Shown in pieces: positions 34,206-44,840 of a DNA stretch of 64,000 bases. This DNA is from Lachnospiraceae bacterium (GTDB lineage: Bacteria; Bacillota; Clostridia; Lachnospirales; Lachnospiraceae), in the NCBI GenBank assembly GCA_024405155.1, contig JAKSPC010000001.1:182788-246787 (forward strand). Direction: 5' to 3'. Position numbers and translations under genes: made by a program. Each line of letters begins with the position of its first letter. The stretch's first letter is position 1. Below the pieces are notes generated by a model. The model was not told the origin of the DNA and did not search any database. It was given only the letters and a program-made list of their open reading frames with translations.

Positions 34206-35023
34206 TGGATGTATTCAACAGCTTCTCCCTTACGGGCGTGGCGGCAAATCTGACGGGAGCACTGGGCGTGGAGGCACCAAAGTTCGCGGAAGCTCCCAAC
34301 CCCTTTATGAAGACGCTCATTGAGGAGAGCCCGCTGTTAAAGGAGACTTCCCACGGGAGGAAAGTTGACAGAGTGCTGATGTACAATCCCGATGCCGTGG
34401 CACTGTGGCTGTATCAGAAATATACGGAAAAATATGCGCCTGTCGTTAAGAATACCCAGGTGTCGCTGCCATTGGCAACGGTGATGCCCTCGGTCACCCC
34501 CGTCTGCTTTTCCACCATGTATACCGGAGCGCTTCCGGAAGTGCACGGCATTAAAGTGTATGAAAAACCCGTGCAGCATACGGATTCCGTGTTTGACGCG
34601 CTGATCCGTGCCGGGAAGAAGCCCTGCATCATTTCCTGTACGCCGAACTGCAGCATGTCCATGATCTGGAAGGAGAGAGACATGGATTATTTCATTTTCG
34701 ACAAGGTCCCGGAAGTGCTGGAGAAGGCGCTGGAGGTGATCCCGGAGGACAAATACGATATGGTGGTGGTCTATAACCACAACTATGATTCCCGCATGCA
34801 TAAGACCGGCGCTGAAAGCGAAGATTCCCTGGCTCAGCTCGATGACAACTGCCGCACCTTCGGCCTCCTTTGTGACGCAGTACGCGAACACTGGAAAGAC
34901 CACAACACGCTGGTCGGTTTTGCACCGGATCATGGCTGCCACGACACGGATAAAGACAGCGGCACCCACGGTCTCTACATGCCCGAAGACATCAACATCA
35001 TGCACTTTTATGGAATAATTTAA
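34202..35023 (+). CDS. Alkaline phosphatase/phosphodiesterase superfamily protein
   Basis: The 273-residue product contains VMPSVTPVCFSTMYTGALPEVHGI, whose Thr/Ser region matches the nucleophile loop, and FAPDHGCHDTDKDSGTHGLY, which supplies the metal-binding Asp and His residues of the NPP/alkaline phosphatase family. An unusual 60-residue N-terminal segment lacks the normal first Asp motif in clear form. It overlaps the DUF624 gene by 4 bases, so it belongs to the transporter operon. Hydrolysis of an imported phosphoester is a reasonable guess. Confidence 0.75.
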   Translation: MMDVFNSFSLTGVAANLTGALGVEAPKFAEAPNPFMKTLIEESPLLKETSHGRKVDRVLMYNPDAVALWLYQKYTEKYAPVVKNTQVSLPLATVMPSVTPVCFSTMYTGALPEVHGIKVYEKPVQHTDSVFDALIRAGKKPCIISCTPNCSMSMIWKERDMDYFIFDKVPEVLEKALEVIPEDKYDMVVVYNHNYDSRMHKTGAESEDSLAQLDDNCRTFGLLCDAVREHWKDHNTLVGFAPDHGCHDTDKDSGTHGLYMPEDINIMHFYGII

Positions 35024-35115
35024 GGGGATGGCACTTTTGGTTTCCGGGGAATTCCTGCCCACTGCGGCAGATAAAACCATAACAGAAGCGCAGAGCTCTG
35101 CCCGAAATTCCGATA

Positions 35116-35281
35116 ATACATATAACTGACCGTTTTTGGCCGTATTATATGCAAAAAATCCGGTTTTTCGGCAGCGGAATACATATAAACGATCCGTTTT
35201 TGCCGAATTATATGTACGCTGCCCCCTGCCTCTGACCAAAATATACATATAAAAGAGCGATTATTGGCGTATTATATGTAT
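35116..35281 (+). repeat. 63-bp tandem palindromic repeat array 2 (three units)
   Basis: ATACATATAA begins at 35116, 35179 and 35243 (periods 63 and 64). Right arms are ATTATATGCA (35144-35153), ATTATATGTA (35207-35216) and ATTATATGTAT (35271-35281). The 18-base loops end in TTTTGNCNG-like sequence, as in array 1, and the arrays have the same orientation. The rest of the 411-base gap (35024-35115, 35282-35370) shows no gene. Confidence 0.88.
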
Positions 35282-35370
35282 GGGGACGATTTGCACCTCC
35301 GTGTGACGCGGCTTCCAATGCCGAAGCCTGCGGTTTACACTTGACCGTGCCTGTCCGGAACGACCCGAAA

Positions 35371-35402
35371 AAAACACCGCTGATCAGATTCAGCGGTGTT
35401 TT
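35371..35402. terminator. Terminator between the transporter operon and the minus-strand gene
   Basis: AAAACACCGCTGA (35371-35383) pairs perfectly with TCAGCGGTGTTTT (35390-35402). It lies 33 bases beyond the stop codon of the minus-strand gene and could work in both directions. Confidence 0.85.
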
Positions 35403-35434
35403 GATGTTGTGATATTCGGCTTTACGGCTTCGCC

Positions 35435-35890
35435 TCAGGCTTTGGCTGCTTTCTTTGCTGCCTTTTCCTTGGCCTTCTGTGCCTTTCTGATCTCTTTCTC
35501 GGTAAGCACGGCGCCTTTTACGATCTCTGTGATATAGATGCCGGAGAGCTTTACCTTGCACTCGGTCTTCATGGGAAGGTGCTGATAAACTTTATCGTCG
35601 CAGATCAGATTTACGATCCTGGGACCGATCTTTGCCTTGACCACGCAGACTTTCATGAGCTTTCCCCAGGCAGGCGTCTGTTCGTATACCTGCTTCGGAA
35701 GGGGAGCTTCCTTTAATTTCATCTTTTTCTTGTCGATCACGAGGATGGTCGCCTGCTGGCTGGATGCCTCGATCATTTTCTGGCTTTCCACCTGCTGTGA
35801 CTGCATCTTTCTTCCGAAGAAGTAGAGGACGATCAGCAGTACCACCAGAACTGCCAGGATAATAAGCAGTACTTTTAAGAATGTTGACAT
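35435..35890 (-). CDS. Single-pass membrane protein, unknown function
   Basis: The 151-residue product begins with one strong membrane helix (residues 4-25, KVLLIILAVLVVLLIVLYFFG). A soluble part follows, MIEASSQQATILVIDKKKMKLKEAPLP, then strands to about residue 125, and a lysine/alanine-rich tail. I do not recognise a named family. Start ATG is preceded by a GGAGG site. It is divergent from rpoB and single in its transcript. Confidence 0.75.
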   Translation of the reverse strand: MSTFLKVLLIILAVLVVLLIVLYFFGRKMQSQQVESQKMIEASSQQATILVIDKKKMKLKEAPLPKQVYEQTPAWGKLMKVCVVKAKIGPRIVNLICDDKVYQHLPMKTECKVKLSGIYITEIVKGAVLTEKEIRKAQKAKEKAAKKAAKA

Positions 35891-35922
35891 GTGGGACCTC
35901 CGATAATTAGTCTTGAACGGAT

Positions 35923-35950
35923 ATTATAGCATATACGTCACCTTTGGCAA
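35923..35950 (-). promoter_or_regulatory. Promoter of the minus-strand membrane protein gene
   Basis: On the minus strand, TTGCCA (35945-35950) and TATAAT (35923-35928) are 16 bp apart. Confidence 0.65.
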
Positions 35951-35981
35951 ACAAAAAATGTGAAAAAAGTGAAAGAATTCC

Positions 35982-36010
35982 TTGACACTTGACAGTCACT
36001 GTGTTATTGT
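35982..36010 (+). promoter_or_regulatory. Promoter of rpoB-rpoC
   Basis: A perfect TTGACA at 35982-35987 and TATTGT at 36005-36010 are 17 bp apart. The leader of about 95 bases ends in an AGGGGTGAT ribosome site. Confidence 0.75.
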
Positions 36011-36110
36011 TTAGGGTGCTTTACCATGGAGGTATAGGCTAATTATGCAATTATTCTACTACCGAAAACTGGTTTACGCAAGCAAAAAAATAATCAGGGG
36101 TGATTAATCT

Positions 36111-39100
36111 ATGGATAAGAGCAGAATGCATCCGGTCAAAGCCGGCAAAGGCATGAGAATGAGCTTTTCCGAGGCAAAACAGGTCCTGGAGATGCCGAAC
36201 CTTATCGAAGTTCAGAAGAACTCCTATAACTGGTTCCTGGAGCACGGACTGAGAGAAGCCTTCGACGACATTTCTCCCATTGCCGACTATGCAGGGCACC
36301 TCAGCCTGGAATTTGTCGACTACACTCTGTGCAGGGACGAGATCAAGTACACGATCGAGGAGTGTAAGGAACGCGACGCTACGTACGCAGCGCCTCTTAA
36401 GGTAAAGGTTCGTCTTACCAATAACGAAAAGGACGAGACCCTGGAGCATGAGATCTTCATGGGAGACCTTCCTCTCATGACCGACACCGGTTCCTTCGTG
36501 ATCAACGGTGCGGAGCGAGTCATCGTATCTCAGCTCGTCCGTTCCCCCGGTATCTATTATGAAGTAAGTCACGATAAGCTTGGCAAGGAACTGTATGCTT
36601 CCACCGTGATCCCCAACCGCGGCGCATGGCTGGAGTACGAGACTGACTCCAACAACGTGTTCTGGGTACGTGTGGACCGCACCCGTAAGGTCCCGGTGAC
36701 CGTTCTGATCAGAGCGCTCATGAATCCGGATACGGGATTCCGCGGAACCAACAAGGAGATCCTGGACATCTTCGGCGAGGAGCAGAAGCTCATCGACACC
36801 ATCGCCAAGGATCCGTCCTGCACTGAAAAGGAGCCCCAGGGCTCTTACGAGGCAGGCCTTCTTGAGCTGTACAAAAAGATCAGACCCGGCGAGCCACTTT
36901 CCCGTGACTCGGCAGAGTCTCTTCTGCATTCCATGTTCTTTGATCCCCGTCGTTATGACCTGGCAAAGGTAGGACGTTATAAATTCAACAAGAAGCTGGC
37001 CTTCAAGTACCGTCTGGCAGGAAAGACCCTGGCAGAGGACGTGGTAGATGAGACCACCGGTGAGGCTATCGCTCTGGCAGGTGACACTCTTACCAGAGAG
37101 GTTGCCGAAAAGATCCAGAATCTGGGCATCGCATCCGTAGTGGTAAAGGGCAAGGCTACCGGCGAGAACGCGGAAGGCAGGAACGTAAGAGTCCTGTCCA
37201 ACCGCATGGTAGACATTAAGGAATTCGTTCCCTTCGATCTTGAGAACGCACAGCCCGGAGAGCTGGTCTACTATCCCGTGCTCATGGACATCATTAACGA
37301 AGTGGGCCTCAAGGACAAGAAAGCATTCCGTACCGCAGTCAGAAAGAACATGGGAGCTCTGGTGCCGAAGCACATCACCCGCGACGACATCCTGGCATCC
37401 ATCAACTACTGCCTGCATCTGGAAGAAGGCATCGGCAATGCGGACGACATCGACCATCTGGGCAACCGTCGTATCCGTGCCGTGGGCGAGCTTCTGCAGA
37501 ACCAGTACCGTATCGGCCTTTCCAGAATGGAAAGAGTGGTAAGAGAGCGCATGTCCACACAGGACATCGATGAGATCACCGCACAGTCTCTTATCAACAT
37601 CAAGCCCGTGACCGCAGCAGTTAAGGAATTCTTCGGTTCCTCACAGCTTTCTCAGTTCATGGACCAGAACAACCCCCTTGCGGAAATGACGCACAAGCGC
37701 CGTCTCTCCGCTCTGGGTCCCGGCGGACTTTCCAGAGACCGCGCCGGATTCGAGGTTCGAGACGTACATTATACACATTACGGCCGCATGTGCCCCATTG
37801 AGACTCCTGAAGGACCCAACATCGGTCTGATCAACTCTCTGGCATCCTACGCCCGTATCAACGAGTACGGCTTCATCGAGGCTCCGTACCGCATTATCGA
37901 TAAGGAAGATCCCGGAAATCCGAAGGTCACCGACGAGATCGTGTATCTTACCGCTGACGAAGAGGACAACTACAGAGTCGTTCAGGCTTCCGAGCCTCTG
38001 GATGACGAGGGACATTTCGTGAACAAGAACGTGTCCGGCCGTTTCCGCGACCAGACAAAGGCATTCCCGAAGACCCAGGCGGATCTGATGGACGTATCTC
38101 CCAAGATGCTTCTTTCCGTAGCTACCTCCATGATCCCCTTCCTGGAGAACGACGACCCCACCCGTGCACTGATGGGCTCCAACATGCAGCGTCAGGCAGT
38201 ACCGCTCATGACCACGGAAGCAGCGGTCATCGGAACCGGTATCGACGACAAGGTGGCCAAGGACTCCGGTGTCTGCGTAGTGGCAGAGGAAGACGGTATC
38301 GTAGTGGATCTTTCCTCCGATCACATCGTGATCCGTCCGAAGAAGAAGGGCGCGGAAGATCATTACTACAAGCTGACCAAGTTCATGCGTTCCAACCAGT
38401 CCAACTGCTACAACCAGAAGCCCATCGTTGACCTGGGCGAAGAAGTGAAGGCAGGCGACATCATCGCAGACGGACCCTCCACGGCAAACGGACAGCTGGC
38501 TCTGGGCAAGAACCCGCTGATCGGCTTCATGAGCTGGGAAGGCTACAACTACGAGGACGCAGTCCTTCTTTCCGAGAGACTGGTACAGGACGACGTATAT
38601 ACCTCCATCCACATGGAAGAGTACGAGTGTGAAGCTCGTGACACCAAGCTGGGACCGGAAGAGATCACCCGCGATGTTCCCGGCGTCGGTGAAGACGCTC
38701 TTAAGGATCTGGACGAGCACGGTATCATCCGCATCGGTGCGGAAGTAAGAGCCGGTGATATCCTCGTAGGCAAGGTAACTCCCAAGGGAGAGACCGAACT
38801 TACCCCCGAAGAGAGACTGCTTCGTGCCATCTTCGGTGAGAAGGCAAGAGAAGTGAGAGATACCTCTCTGAAGGTGCCCCATGGCGCATATGGCGTTGTA
38901 GTGGATGCCAAGATCTTCACCCGTGAGAATTCTGACGAACTTTCCGCAGGCGTTACCGAGTGCGTACGCATCTACGTGGCACAGAAGCGTAAGATCGGCG
39001 TAGGCGACAAGATGGCAGGCCGTCACGGAAACAAGGGCGTTGTTTCCAGAGTCCTTCCCGTGGAAGATATGCCTTATCTTCCCAACGGTCGTCCTCTGGA

Positions 39101-40055
39101 CATCGTGCTGAACCCCCTGGGCGTTCCTTCCCGAATGAATATCGGACAGGTTCTGGAGCTCCACCTTTCCCTGGCTGCCAAGGCTCTGGGATTCGACATC
39201 TCCACGCCTATTTTCGAGGGCGCCAACGAGAAAGACATCCAGGACTGCCTGGAAATGGCAAACGATTACGTAAACGGCGAGTTCTCAGACTTCAAGAAGA
39301 AGTATAAAGATGTTCTGAAGACCGACGTGATGAAATACCTGGGCGACAACCTGGAACACAGAGAACTGTGGAAGGGCGTTCCCATCAGCCGCGACGGCAA
39401 GGTGAGACTGCGTGACGGACGTACCGGCGAATATTTCGACAGCCCCGTTTCCGTAGGGCACATGCACTACTTAAAGCTCCATCACCTGGTAGACGATAAG
39501 ATCCACGCCCGTTCCACGGGCCCCTACTCTCTGGTAACACAGCAGCCTCTGGGCGGCAAGGCTCAGTTCGGCGGCCAGCGTTTCGGAGAAATGGAAGTAT
39601 GGGCACTGGAAGCTTACGGCGCATCCTATACGCTGCAGGAGATCCTTACCATGAAGTCCGATGACGTGGTGGGACGTGTAAAGACCTACGAAGCCATCAT
39701 CAAGGGCGAGAACATTCCGAAGCCCGGCATTCCGGAGTCCTTCAAGGTACTCATCAAGGAACTGCAGTCTCTGGCTCTGGACGTGAGAGTCCTGGACGAA
39801 GAAGGCAAGGAAGTGGAACTGAAGGAAAGCCTGGAAGACGCTGACGTATCCTTCCGCAAGCTGCTGGAAGGCGGCGGAAGCTATCAGGACAGAGAGCGCG
39901 AGAAGCTTGGCAATTACGGTTTCTCCGTAGCCCTGGAAGAGAACGCGGACGGCGAACTGGAGGAAGTGGACGACGAAGAGCCCACCGATGAAGACCTTCA
40001 GGAAGCTTTTGACGAAGAAGCGGCTGACGATTTCGCGTCAGACGATGAGAATTGA
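36111..40055 (+). CDS. rpoB: DNA-directed RNA polymerase subunit beta
   Basis: The 1314-residue beta subunit has the complete rifampicin-pocket segment [20 protein letters not shown] then [11 protein letters not shown], with the Asp, His and Ser residues of the sensitive form. It also has [12 protein letters not shown] and the C-terminal [21 protein letters not shown]. It ends in an acidic tail of about 40 residues. It starts its own transcript: rplJ/rplL, usually upstream of rpoB, are replaced here by a divergent membrane protein gene. rpoC follows after 18 bases. Confidence 0.98.
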   Translation: MDKSRMHPVKAGKGMRMSFSEAKQVLEMPNLIEVQKNSYNWFLEHGLREAFDDISPIADYAGHLSLEFVDYTLCRDEIKYTIEECKERDATYAAPLKVKVRLTNNEKDETLEHEIFMGDLPLMTDTGSFVINGAERVIVSQLVRSPGIYYEVSHDKLGKELYASTVIPNRGAWLEYETDSNNVFWVRVDRTRKVPVTVLIRALMNPDTGFRGTNKEILDIFGEEQKLIDTIAKDPSCTEKEPQGSYEAGLLELYKKIRPGEPLSRDSAESLLHSMFFDPRRYDLAKVGRYKFNKKLAFKYRLAGKTLAEDVVDETTGEAIALAGDTLTREVAEKIQNLGIASVVVKGKATGENAEGRNVRVLSNRMVDIKEFVPFDLENAQPGELVYYPVLMDIINEVGLKDKKAFRTAVRKNMGALVPKHITRDDILASINYCLHLEEGIGNADDIDHLGNRRIRAVGELLQNQYRIGLSRMERVVRERMSTQDIDEITAQSLINIKPVTAAVKEFFGSSQLSQFMDQNNPLAEMTHKRRLSALGPGGLSRDRAGFEVRDVHYTHYGRMCPIETPEGPNIGLINSLASYARINEYGFIEAPYRIIDKEDPGNPKVTDEIVYLTADEEDNYRVVQASEPLDDEGHFVNKNVSGRFRDQTKAFPKTQADLMDVSPKMLLSVATSMIPFLENDDPTRALMGSNMQRQAVPLMTTEAAVIGTGIDDKVAKDSGVCVVAEEDGIVVDLSSDHIVIRPKKKGAEDHYYKLTKFMRSNQSNCYNQKPIVDLGEEVKAGDIIADGPSTANGQLALGKNPLIGFMSWEGYNYEDAVLLSERLVQDDVYTSIHMEEYECEARDTKLGPEEITRDVPGVGEDALKDLDEHGIIRIGAEVRAGDILVGKVTPKGETELTPEERLLRAIFGEKAREVRDTSLKVPHGAYGVVVDAKIFTRENSDELSAGVTECVRIYVAQKRKIGVGDKMAGRHGNKGVVSRVLPVEDMPYLPNGRPLDIVLNPLGVPSRMNIGQVLELHLSLAAKALGFDISTPIFEGANEKDIQDCLEMANDYVNGEFSDFKKKYKDVLKTDVMKYLGDNLEHRELWKGVPISRDGKVRLRDGRTGEYFDSPVSVGHMHYLKLHHLVDDKIHARSTGPYSLVTQQPLGGKAQFGGQRFGEMEVWALEAYGASYTLQEILTMKSDDVVGRVKTYEAIIKGENIPKPGIPESFKVLIKELQSLALDVRVLDEEGKEVELKESLEDADVSFRKLLEGGGSYQDREREKLGNYGFSVALEENADGELEEVDDEEPTDEDLQEAFDEEAADDFASDDEN

Positions 40056-40073
40056 TGAGGAGGGTAAGTAAAG

Positions 40074-43000
40074 ATGCGTGAAGTGCAGGAAACATACGAA
40101 CCCATGACATTTGATGCCATCCAGATCGGCCTGGCATCTCCGGAAAAGATCCTGGAGTGGTCCCATGGAGAGGTGACCAAGCCGGAGACCATCAACTACC
40201 GTACCTTAAAGCCTGAGAAAGACGGACTTTACTGTGAAAAGATCTTTGGTCCCACCAAGGACTGGGAGTGCCATTGCGGCAAGTACAAAAAGATCCGTTT
40301 CAAGGGCGTTGTCTGCGACCGCTGCGGCGTAGAGGTAACAAAATCATCCGTAAGACGTGAGCGTATGGGACACATCCAGCTGGCTGCTCCCGTATCCCAC
40401 ATCTGGTATTTCAAGGGCATTCCGTCCCGCATGGGCCTTGTCCTCGACATTACACCGAAGGTGCTGGAGAAGGTACTTTACTTTGCCTCCTACATCGTTC
40501 TGGATCCCGGTGCCACCGGTCTGGAGAAACAGCAGGTGCTTTCCGAAAAGGAATACAGAGACAAGGTGGAAGAGTACGGTGCAGACGCATTCCGTGTAGG
40601 AATGGGCGCCGAGGCCATCCTGGAGCTCCTTAAGGAAATCGATCTGGAAAAAATGTCCGAGGAACTGAAAAGCGAGCTGAAGGACGCAGGCGGACAGAAG
40701 AAGTCTCATATCGTGAAGAGACTGGAGGTCGTAGAGGCGTTCCGTCTTTCCGGCAACCGTCCCGAGTGGATGGTAATGACCGTGATCCCGGTCATCCCGC
40801 CGGATATCCGTCCCATGGTACAGCTGGACGGCGGCCGTTTCGCCACCTCGGATCTGAATGACCTTTACAGACGTATCATCAACAGAAACAACCGTCTGGC
40901 AAGGCTTCTGGAGCTGGGCGCGCCGGAGATCATCGTAAGAAACGAGAAGAGAATGCTGCAGGAAGCAGTAGACGCTCTCATCGATAACGGAAGAAGAGGA
41001 CGCCCCGTAACAGGCCCCGGCAACAGAGCCTTAAAGTCTCTGTCCGACATGTTAAAGGGTAAGCAGGGCCGTTTCCGTCAGAACCTTCTGGGAAAGCGAG
41101 TTGACTATTCCGGACGTTCCGTTATCGTGGTAGGTCCCGAACTTAAGATCTATCAGTGCGGTCTTCCCAAGGAAATGGCCATCGAGCTGTTCAAGCCCTT
41201 CGTTATGAAGGAGCTGGTGAAGAACGGCACCGTACATAACATCAAGGCAGCCAAGAAGATGGTAGAGCGTCTGGAGCCCGGCGTATGGGACGTTCTGGAG
41301 GACGTGATCACCGAGCATCCCGTCATGCTGAACCGTGCACCTACGCTGCACAGACTGGGCATCCAGGCATTTGAGCCCATCCTTGTGGAAGGCAAGGCTA
41401 TCAAGCTTCATCCCCTGGTATGTACCGCATTCAACGCCGACTTCGACGGTGACCAGATGGCAGTACACCTTCCTCTTTCCGTAGAGGCTCAGGCAGAGTG
41501 CCGCTTCATGCTGCTCTCTCCCAACAACCTGTTAAAGCCCTCTGACGGCGGCGTGGTGGCAGTTCCCTCACAGGATATGGTACTTGGTATCTACTACCTG
41601 ACGCAGGAAAGAGAGGGCGCCAAGGGCGAAGGAAGCATCTTCAAAGACATCAACGAAGCCATCCTGGCTTATGAAAACGGCAACGTGACCCTTCACTCCA
41701 GAGTGAAGACCAGGGTCACCAGGATCGTGGACGGCAAGGAAATGAGCGGCGTGGTGGAGACCACCGTAGGTCGTCTCATTTTCAACGAGATCATTCCCCA
41801 GGACCTCGGTTTCGTAGACAGGACCGTTCCCGGAAACGAACTGGTTCCCGAGATCGATTTCCTGGTAAAGAAGGGCGGCCTGAAAAAGATCCTGGAGGCA
41901 GTGATGAACCTTCACGGAGCGACCGAGACCGCGATCGTACTGGACAACATCAAGGCAATGGGTTATCGCTACTCCACCAGAGCAGCCATGACCGTTTCCA
42001 TTTCGGACATGGAAGTTCCCCAGGAGAAGAAGAGCATCCTTGAGGAAGCACAGAAGACGGTAGACCAGATCGCCAGCGATAAGGCACACGGTCTGATCAC
42101 CGAGGACGAGCGTTATAAGGAAGTTATCGACACCTGGAAGAAGGCGGATGAGGATCTGACCAAGGCCGTTATCGGAGGACTTTCTCCCTATAACAACCTG
42201 AAAATGATGGCAGACTCCGGAGCCCGTGGTTCCGACAAGCAGATCAAGCAGCTGGCCGGCATGCGTGGACTGATGGCAGATACCACCGGTCACACCATCG
42301 AGCTTCCCATCAAGTCCAACTTCCGTGAAGGTCTGGACATCCTGGAGTACTTCATTTCCGCACATGGTGCCCGTAAGGGGCTTTCCGACACGGCACTTCG
42401 TACCGCAGACTCCGGTTACCTTACCAGACGTCTGGTAGACGTATCGCAGGACCTCATCATTCGTGAAGAGGACTGCTCCGCCGGCAGAGAAGAGATCCCC
42501 TGCATGGAGATCACCGGCTTTGCGGACGGTCAGGAAGTCATCGAGGAGCTCAAGGAGCGTATCACCGGCAGATTCATCGCCGAGACCATCATCGATCCGG
42601 AAACGAAAGAAGTCGTTGCCAAGGCAAACCACATGGTAACTCCTCTCACTGCCGGCAAGGTAATGGATGCGCTGAAGAAACTGGGACGCAACTCCGTAAA
42701 GATCCGTACCGTGCTGACCTGCCGCTCCAAGGTAGGCGTCTGCGCGAAGTGCTACGGCGCAAACATGGCAACCAAAAAACCGGTACAGGTCGGTGAAGCG
42801 GTCGGCATCATCGCGGCACAGTCCATCGGTGAGCCCGGTACACAGCTTACCATGAGAAACTTCCATACCGGCGGCGTTGCTTCCAACCAGGATATCACAC
42901 AGGGTCTTCCCCGTGTCGAGGAGCTGTTCGAGGCAAGAAAGCCCAAGGGACTTGCCATCATCTCCGAGAACGCAGGTACCGTATCCCAGAAGGATACCAA

Positions 43001-43703
43001 GAAGAAGCGTGAGATCACCGTTACCGCGGATGACGGAACGTTCAAGAGCTATTTCATCCCTTACGGTTCACGAGTTAAGGTCGAGGACGGTCAGGTGATC
43101 AGCGAAGGCGATCCCATCACCGAAGGTTCCATCAATCCTCACGACCTCCTCCGCATCAAGGGGAAACGTGCCGTTCAGGAGTACATGCTCCGCGAAGTGC
43201 AGAGAGTATACCGTCTGCAGGGCGTTGAGATCAACGACAAGCACATCGAGATGATCGTTCATCAGATGATGAAGAAGGTCCGCATCGAAAACAGCGGTGA
43301 TTCCGAGCTCCTGCCCGGCACCCAGATGGACGTTCTGGAGTATGACGACATCAACGAGAAGCTCGCGGCAGAAGGAAAAGAGCCTGCAGAGGGCACCACG
43401 GTGCTTCTGGGAATCACCAAGGCATCCCTGGCAACGGATTCCTTCATGTCGGCAGCATCCTTCCAGGAGACCACCAAGGTGCTTACCGAAGCGGCCATCT
43501 ACGGTCGTGTGGATCACCTGAACGGACTCAAGGAGAACGTGCTCATCGGCAAACTGATCCCTGCAGGAACGGGCATGAAGGGCTACGATGCCCTGAAGCT
43601 CTCCTCGGATCCGGCACCCGCTGTGAAGGCAGAGGCGGCAGCGGAAGAAGCTTCCGAAGCGGTCCTTGCCGAAGCGCCTGCCGAGGCACCGGTCGAGGAA
43701 TAA
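40074..43703 (+). CDS. rpoC: DNA-directed RNA polymerase subunit beta'
   Basis: The 1209-residue beta' subunit has the N-terminal zinc ribbon [20 protein letters not shown], the catalytic [12 protein letters not shown] with three Asp ligands for Mg2+, and the C-terminal zinc site around [13 protein letters not shown] followed by [21 protein letters not shown]. An Ala/Glu/Pro-rich tail of 35 residues ends it. It is co-transcribed with rpoB. Confidence 0.98.
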   Translation: MREVQETYEPMTFDAIQIGLASPEKILEWSHGEVTKPETINYRTLKPEKDGLYCEKIFGPTKDWECHCGKYKKIRFKGVVCDRCGVEVTKSSVRRERMGHIQLAAPVSHIWYFKGIPSRMGLVLDITPKVLEKVLYFASYIVLDPGATGLEKQQVLSEKEYRDKVEEYGADAFRVGMGAEAILELLKEIDLEKMSEELKSELKDAGGQKKSHIVKRLEVVEAFRLSGNRPEWMVMTVIPVIPPDIRPMVQLDGGRFATSDLNDLYRRIINRNNRLARLLELGAPEIIVRNEKRMLQEAVDALIDNGRRGRPVTGPGNRALKSLSDMLKGKQGRFRQNLLGKRVDYSGRSVIVVGPELKIYQCGLPKEMAIELFKPFVMKELVKNGTVHNIKAAKKMVERLEPGVWDVLEDVITEHPVMLNRAPTLHRLGIQAFEPILVEGKAIKLHPLVCTAFNADFDGDQMAVHLPLSVEAQAECRFMLLSPNNLLKPSDGGVVAVPSQDMVLGIYYLTQEREGAKGEGSIFKDINEAILAYENGNVTLHSRVKTRVTRIVDGKEMSGVVETTVGRLIFNEIIPQDLGFVDRTVPGNELVPEIDFLVKKGGLKKILEAVMNLHGATETAIVLDNIKAMGYRYSTRAAMTVSISDMEVPQEKKSILEEAQKTVDQIASDKAHGLITEDERYKEVIDTWKKADEDLTKAVIGGLSPYNNLKMMADSGARGSDKQIKQLAGMRGLMADTTGHTIELPIKSNFREGLDILEYFISAHGARKGLSDTALRTADSGYLTRRLVDVSQDLIIREEDCSAGREEIPCMEITGFADGQEVIEELKERITGRFIAETIIDPETKEVVAKANHMVTPLTAGKVMDALKKLGRNSVKIRTVLTCRSKVGVCAKCYGANMATKKPVQVGEAVGIIAAQSIGEPGTQLTMRNFHTGGVASNQDITQGLPRVEELFEARKPKGLAIISENAGTVSQKDTKKKREITVTADDGTFKSYFIPYGSRVKVEDGQVISEGDPITEGSINPHDLLRIKGKRAVQEYMLREVQRVYRLQGVEINDKHIEMIVHQMMKKVRIENSGDSELLPGTQMDVLEYDDINEKLAAEGKEPAEGTTVLLGITKASLATDSFMSAASFQETTKVLTEAAIYGRVDHLNGLKENVLIGKLIPAGTGMKGYDALKLSSDPAPAVKAEAAAEEASEAVLAEAPAEAPVEE

Positions 43704-43718
43704 ACGAAAAGATTTCTA

Positions 43719-43747
43719 TTGACAATTGAATCTTAAGAAAGTATTAT
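43719..43747 (+). promoter_or_regulatory. Promoter of the str operon (rpsL)
   Basis: A perfect TTGACA at 43719-43724 and TATTAT at 43742-43747 are 17 bp apart, immediately downstream of rpoC. Confidence 0.8.
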
Positions 43748-43779
43748 ATTATGGCGCACGTTTTCGTGTGCCATAATAT
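43746..43779 (+). promoter_or_regulatory. 15-bp hairpin at the rpsL transcription start
   Basis: ATATTATGGCGCACG (43746-43760) pairs with CGTGTGCCATAATAT (43765-43779) around a TTTT loop, with one G-T mismatch. The expected start site (near 43754) is inside the left arm, so the mRNA would begin with the GC-rich part of the hairpin. Confidence 0.6.
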
Positions 43780-43804
43780 TTTTGCAGAAAGGAGAAAAAC
43801 TTAA

Positions 43805-44224
43805 ATGCCGACATTTAACCAGCTTGTAAGAAAGGGAAGAGAGACTCTCGTAAAGAAGTCCACGTCACCCGCTCTTCAGAAAGGCTTCAACTCACTTCAG
43901 AAGAAGGCTATCGATCAGTCATCACCGCAGAAGCGTGGTGTTTGCACTGCTGTTAAGACAGCTACCCCGAAGAAGCCCAACTCAGCTCTTCGTAAGATCG
44001 CCAGAGTTCGTCTTTCCAATGGTCTGGAAGTCACCAGCTATATCCCCGGCGAAGGTCACAACCTTCAGGAGCATAGCGTAGTACTTATTCGTGGCGGCCG
44101 TGTCAAGGACCTTCCCGGTACCCGTTACCACATCATCAGAGGAACCCTTGATACCGCAGGTGTTGCAAACCGCAGAAAAGCACGTTCAAAGTACGGTGCA
44201 AAGAGACCCAAGGAGAAGAAGTAA
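43805..44224 (+). CDS. rpsL: Ribosomal protein S12
   Basis: The 139-residue S12 has the universal [20 protein letters not shown] loop and [20 protein letters not shown]. Both lysines changed in streptomycin-resistant mutants (in PKKPNS and GRVKDLP) are the wild-type form. It is the first gene of the str operon, with AAAGGAG before the ATG. Confidence 0.98.
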   Translation: MPTFNQLVRKGRETLVKKSTSPALQKGFNSLQKKAIDQSSPQKRGVCTAVKTATPKKPNSALRKIARVRLSNGLEVTSYIPGEGHNLQEHSVVLIRGGRVKDLPGTRYHIIRGTLDTAGVANRRKARSKYGAKRPKEKK

Positions 44225-44345
44225 TTCACTTCTTCAAAGTATTTGTTCGGAAATTGAGAGTTTTTCGCTTTGGAATACAGGCGGGAACGTCTCAGTTCTG
44301 AGAGTACCGATGATCTAATTACTAATAATTAAGGAGGGAAGTATT

Positions 44346-44816
44346 GTGCCACGTAAAGGACATACTCAAAAAAGAGACGTACTTGCGGATCCCATGTATG
44401 GCGACAAGGTAGTAACCAAGCTTATCAACCAGATCATGCTGGATGGTAAGAGAGGAACTGCACAGAAGATCGTCTACGGCGCCTTCGAAGAAGTTGCGCA
44501 GAAGACCGGCAAACCCGCTCTCGAAGTATTTAGTGCGGCTATGAACAATATCATGCCCGTACTGGAAGTTAAGGCAAAGCGTATCGGTGGTGCCACCTAT
44601 CAGGTGCCCATCGAGGTAAAGGCTGACAGAAGACAGGCCCTGGCACTCCGCTGGATCACTGATTTCTCCCGTAAGAGAGGCGAGAAGACACAGATGGAAA
44701 GACTGGCAGGCGAGCTGATGGATGCTGCCAACAACACCGGCGCTGCAGTTAAGAGAAAAGAAGAAATGCACAGAATGGCAGAAGCAAACAAGGCTTTTGC
44801 ACACTATCGTTTCTGA
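44346..44816 (+). CDS. rpsG: Ribosomal protein S7
   Basis: The 156-residue S7 starts at GTG 44346 ([20 protein letters not shown]) after AAGGAGGG. The 16S-binding core reads [23 protein letters not shown] at the C-terminus. S7 nucleates assembly of the small-subunit head. The 121-base gap after rpsL includes a small CTCAG/CTGAG hairpin. Confidence 0.98.
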   Translation: MPRKGHTQKRDVLADPMYGDKVVTKLINQIMLDGKRGTAQKIVYGAFEEVAQKTGKPALEVFSAAMNNIMPVLEVKAKRIGGATYQVPIEVKADRRQALALRWITDFSRKRGEKTQMERLAGELMDAANNTGAAVKRKEEMHRMAEANKAFAHYRF

Positions 44817-44840
44817 TCTGCTCTCAGGAGTTTTTAAGAA

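Noticed and set aside
36051-39164. Long minus-strand open frames opposite rpoB (468 and 507 codons)
   Set aside because: They are antisense shadows of a certain gene with strong codon bias; they lack ribosome sites and recognisable domains. The same holds for 41568-42866 opposite rpoC, 12724-13950 opposite trkA and 25033-26703 opposite the aminotransferase.
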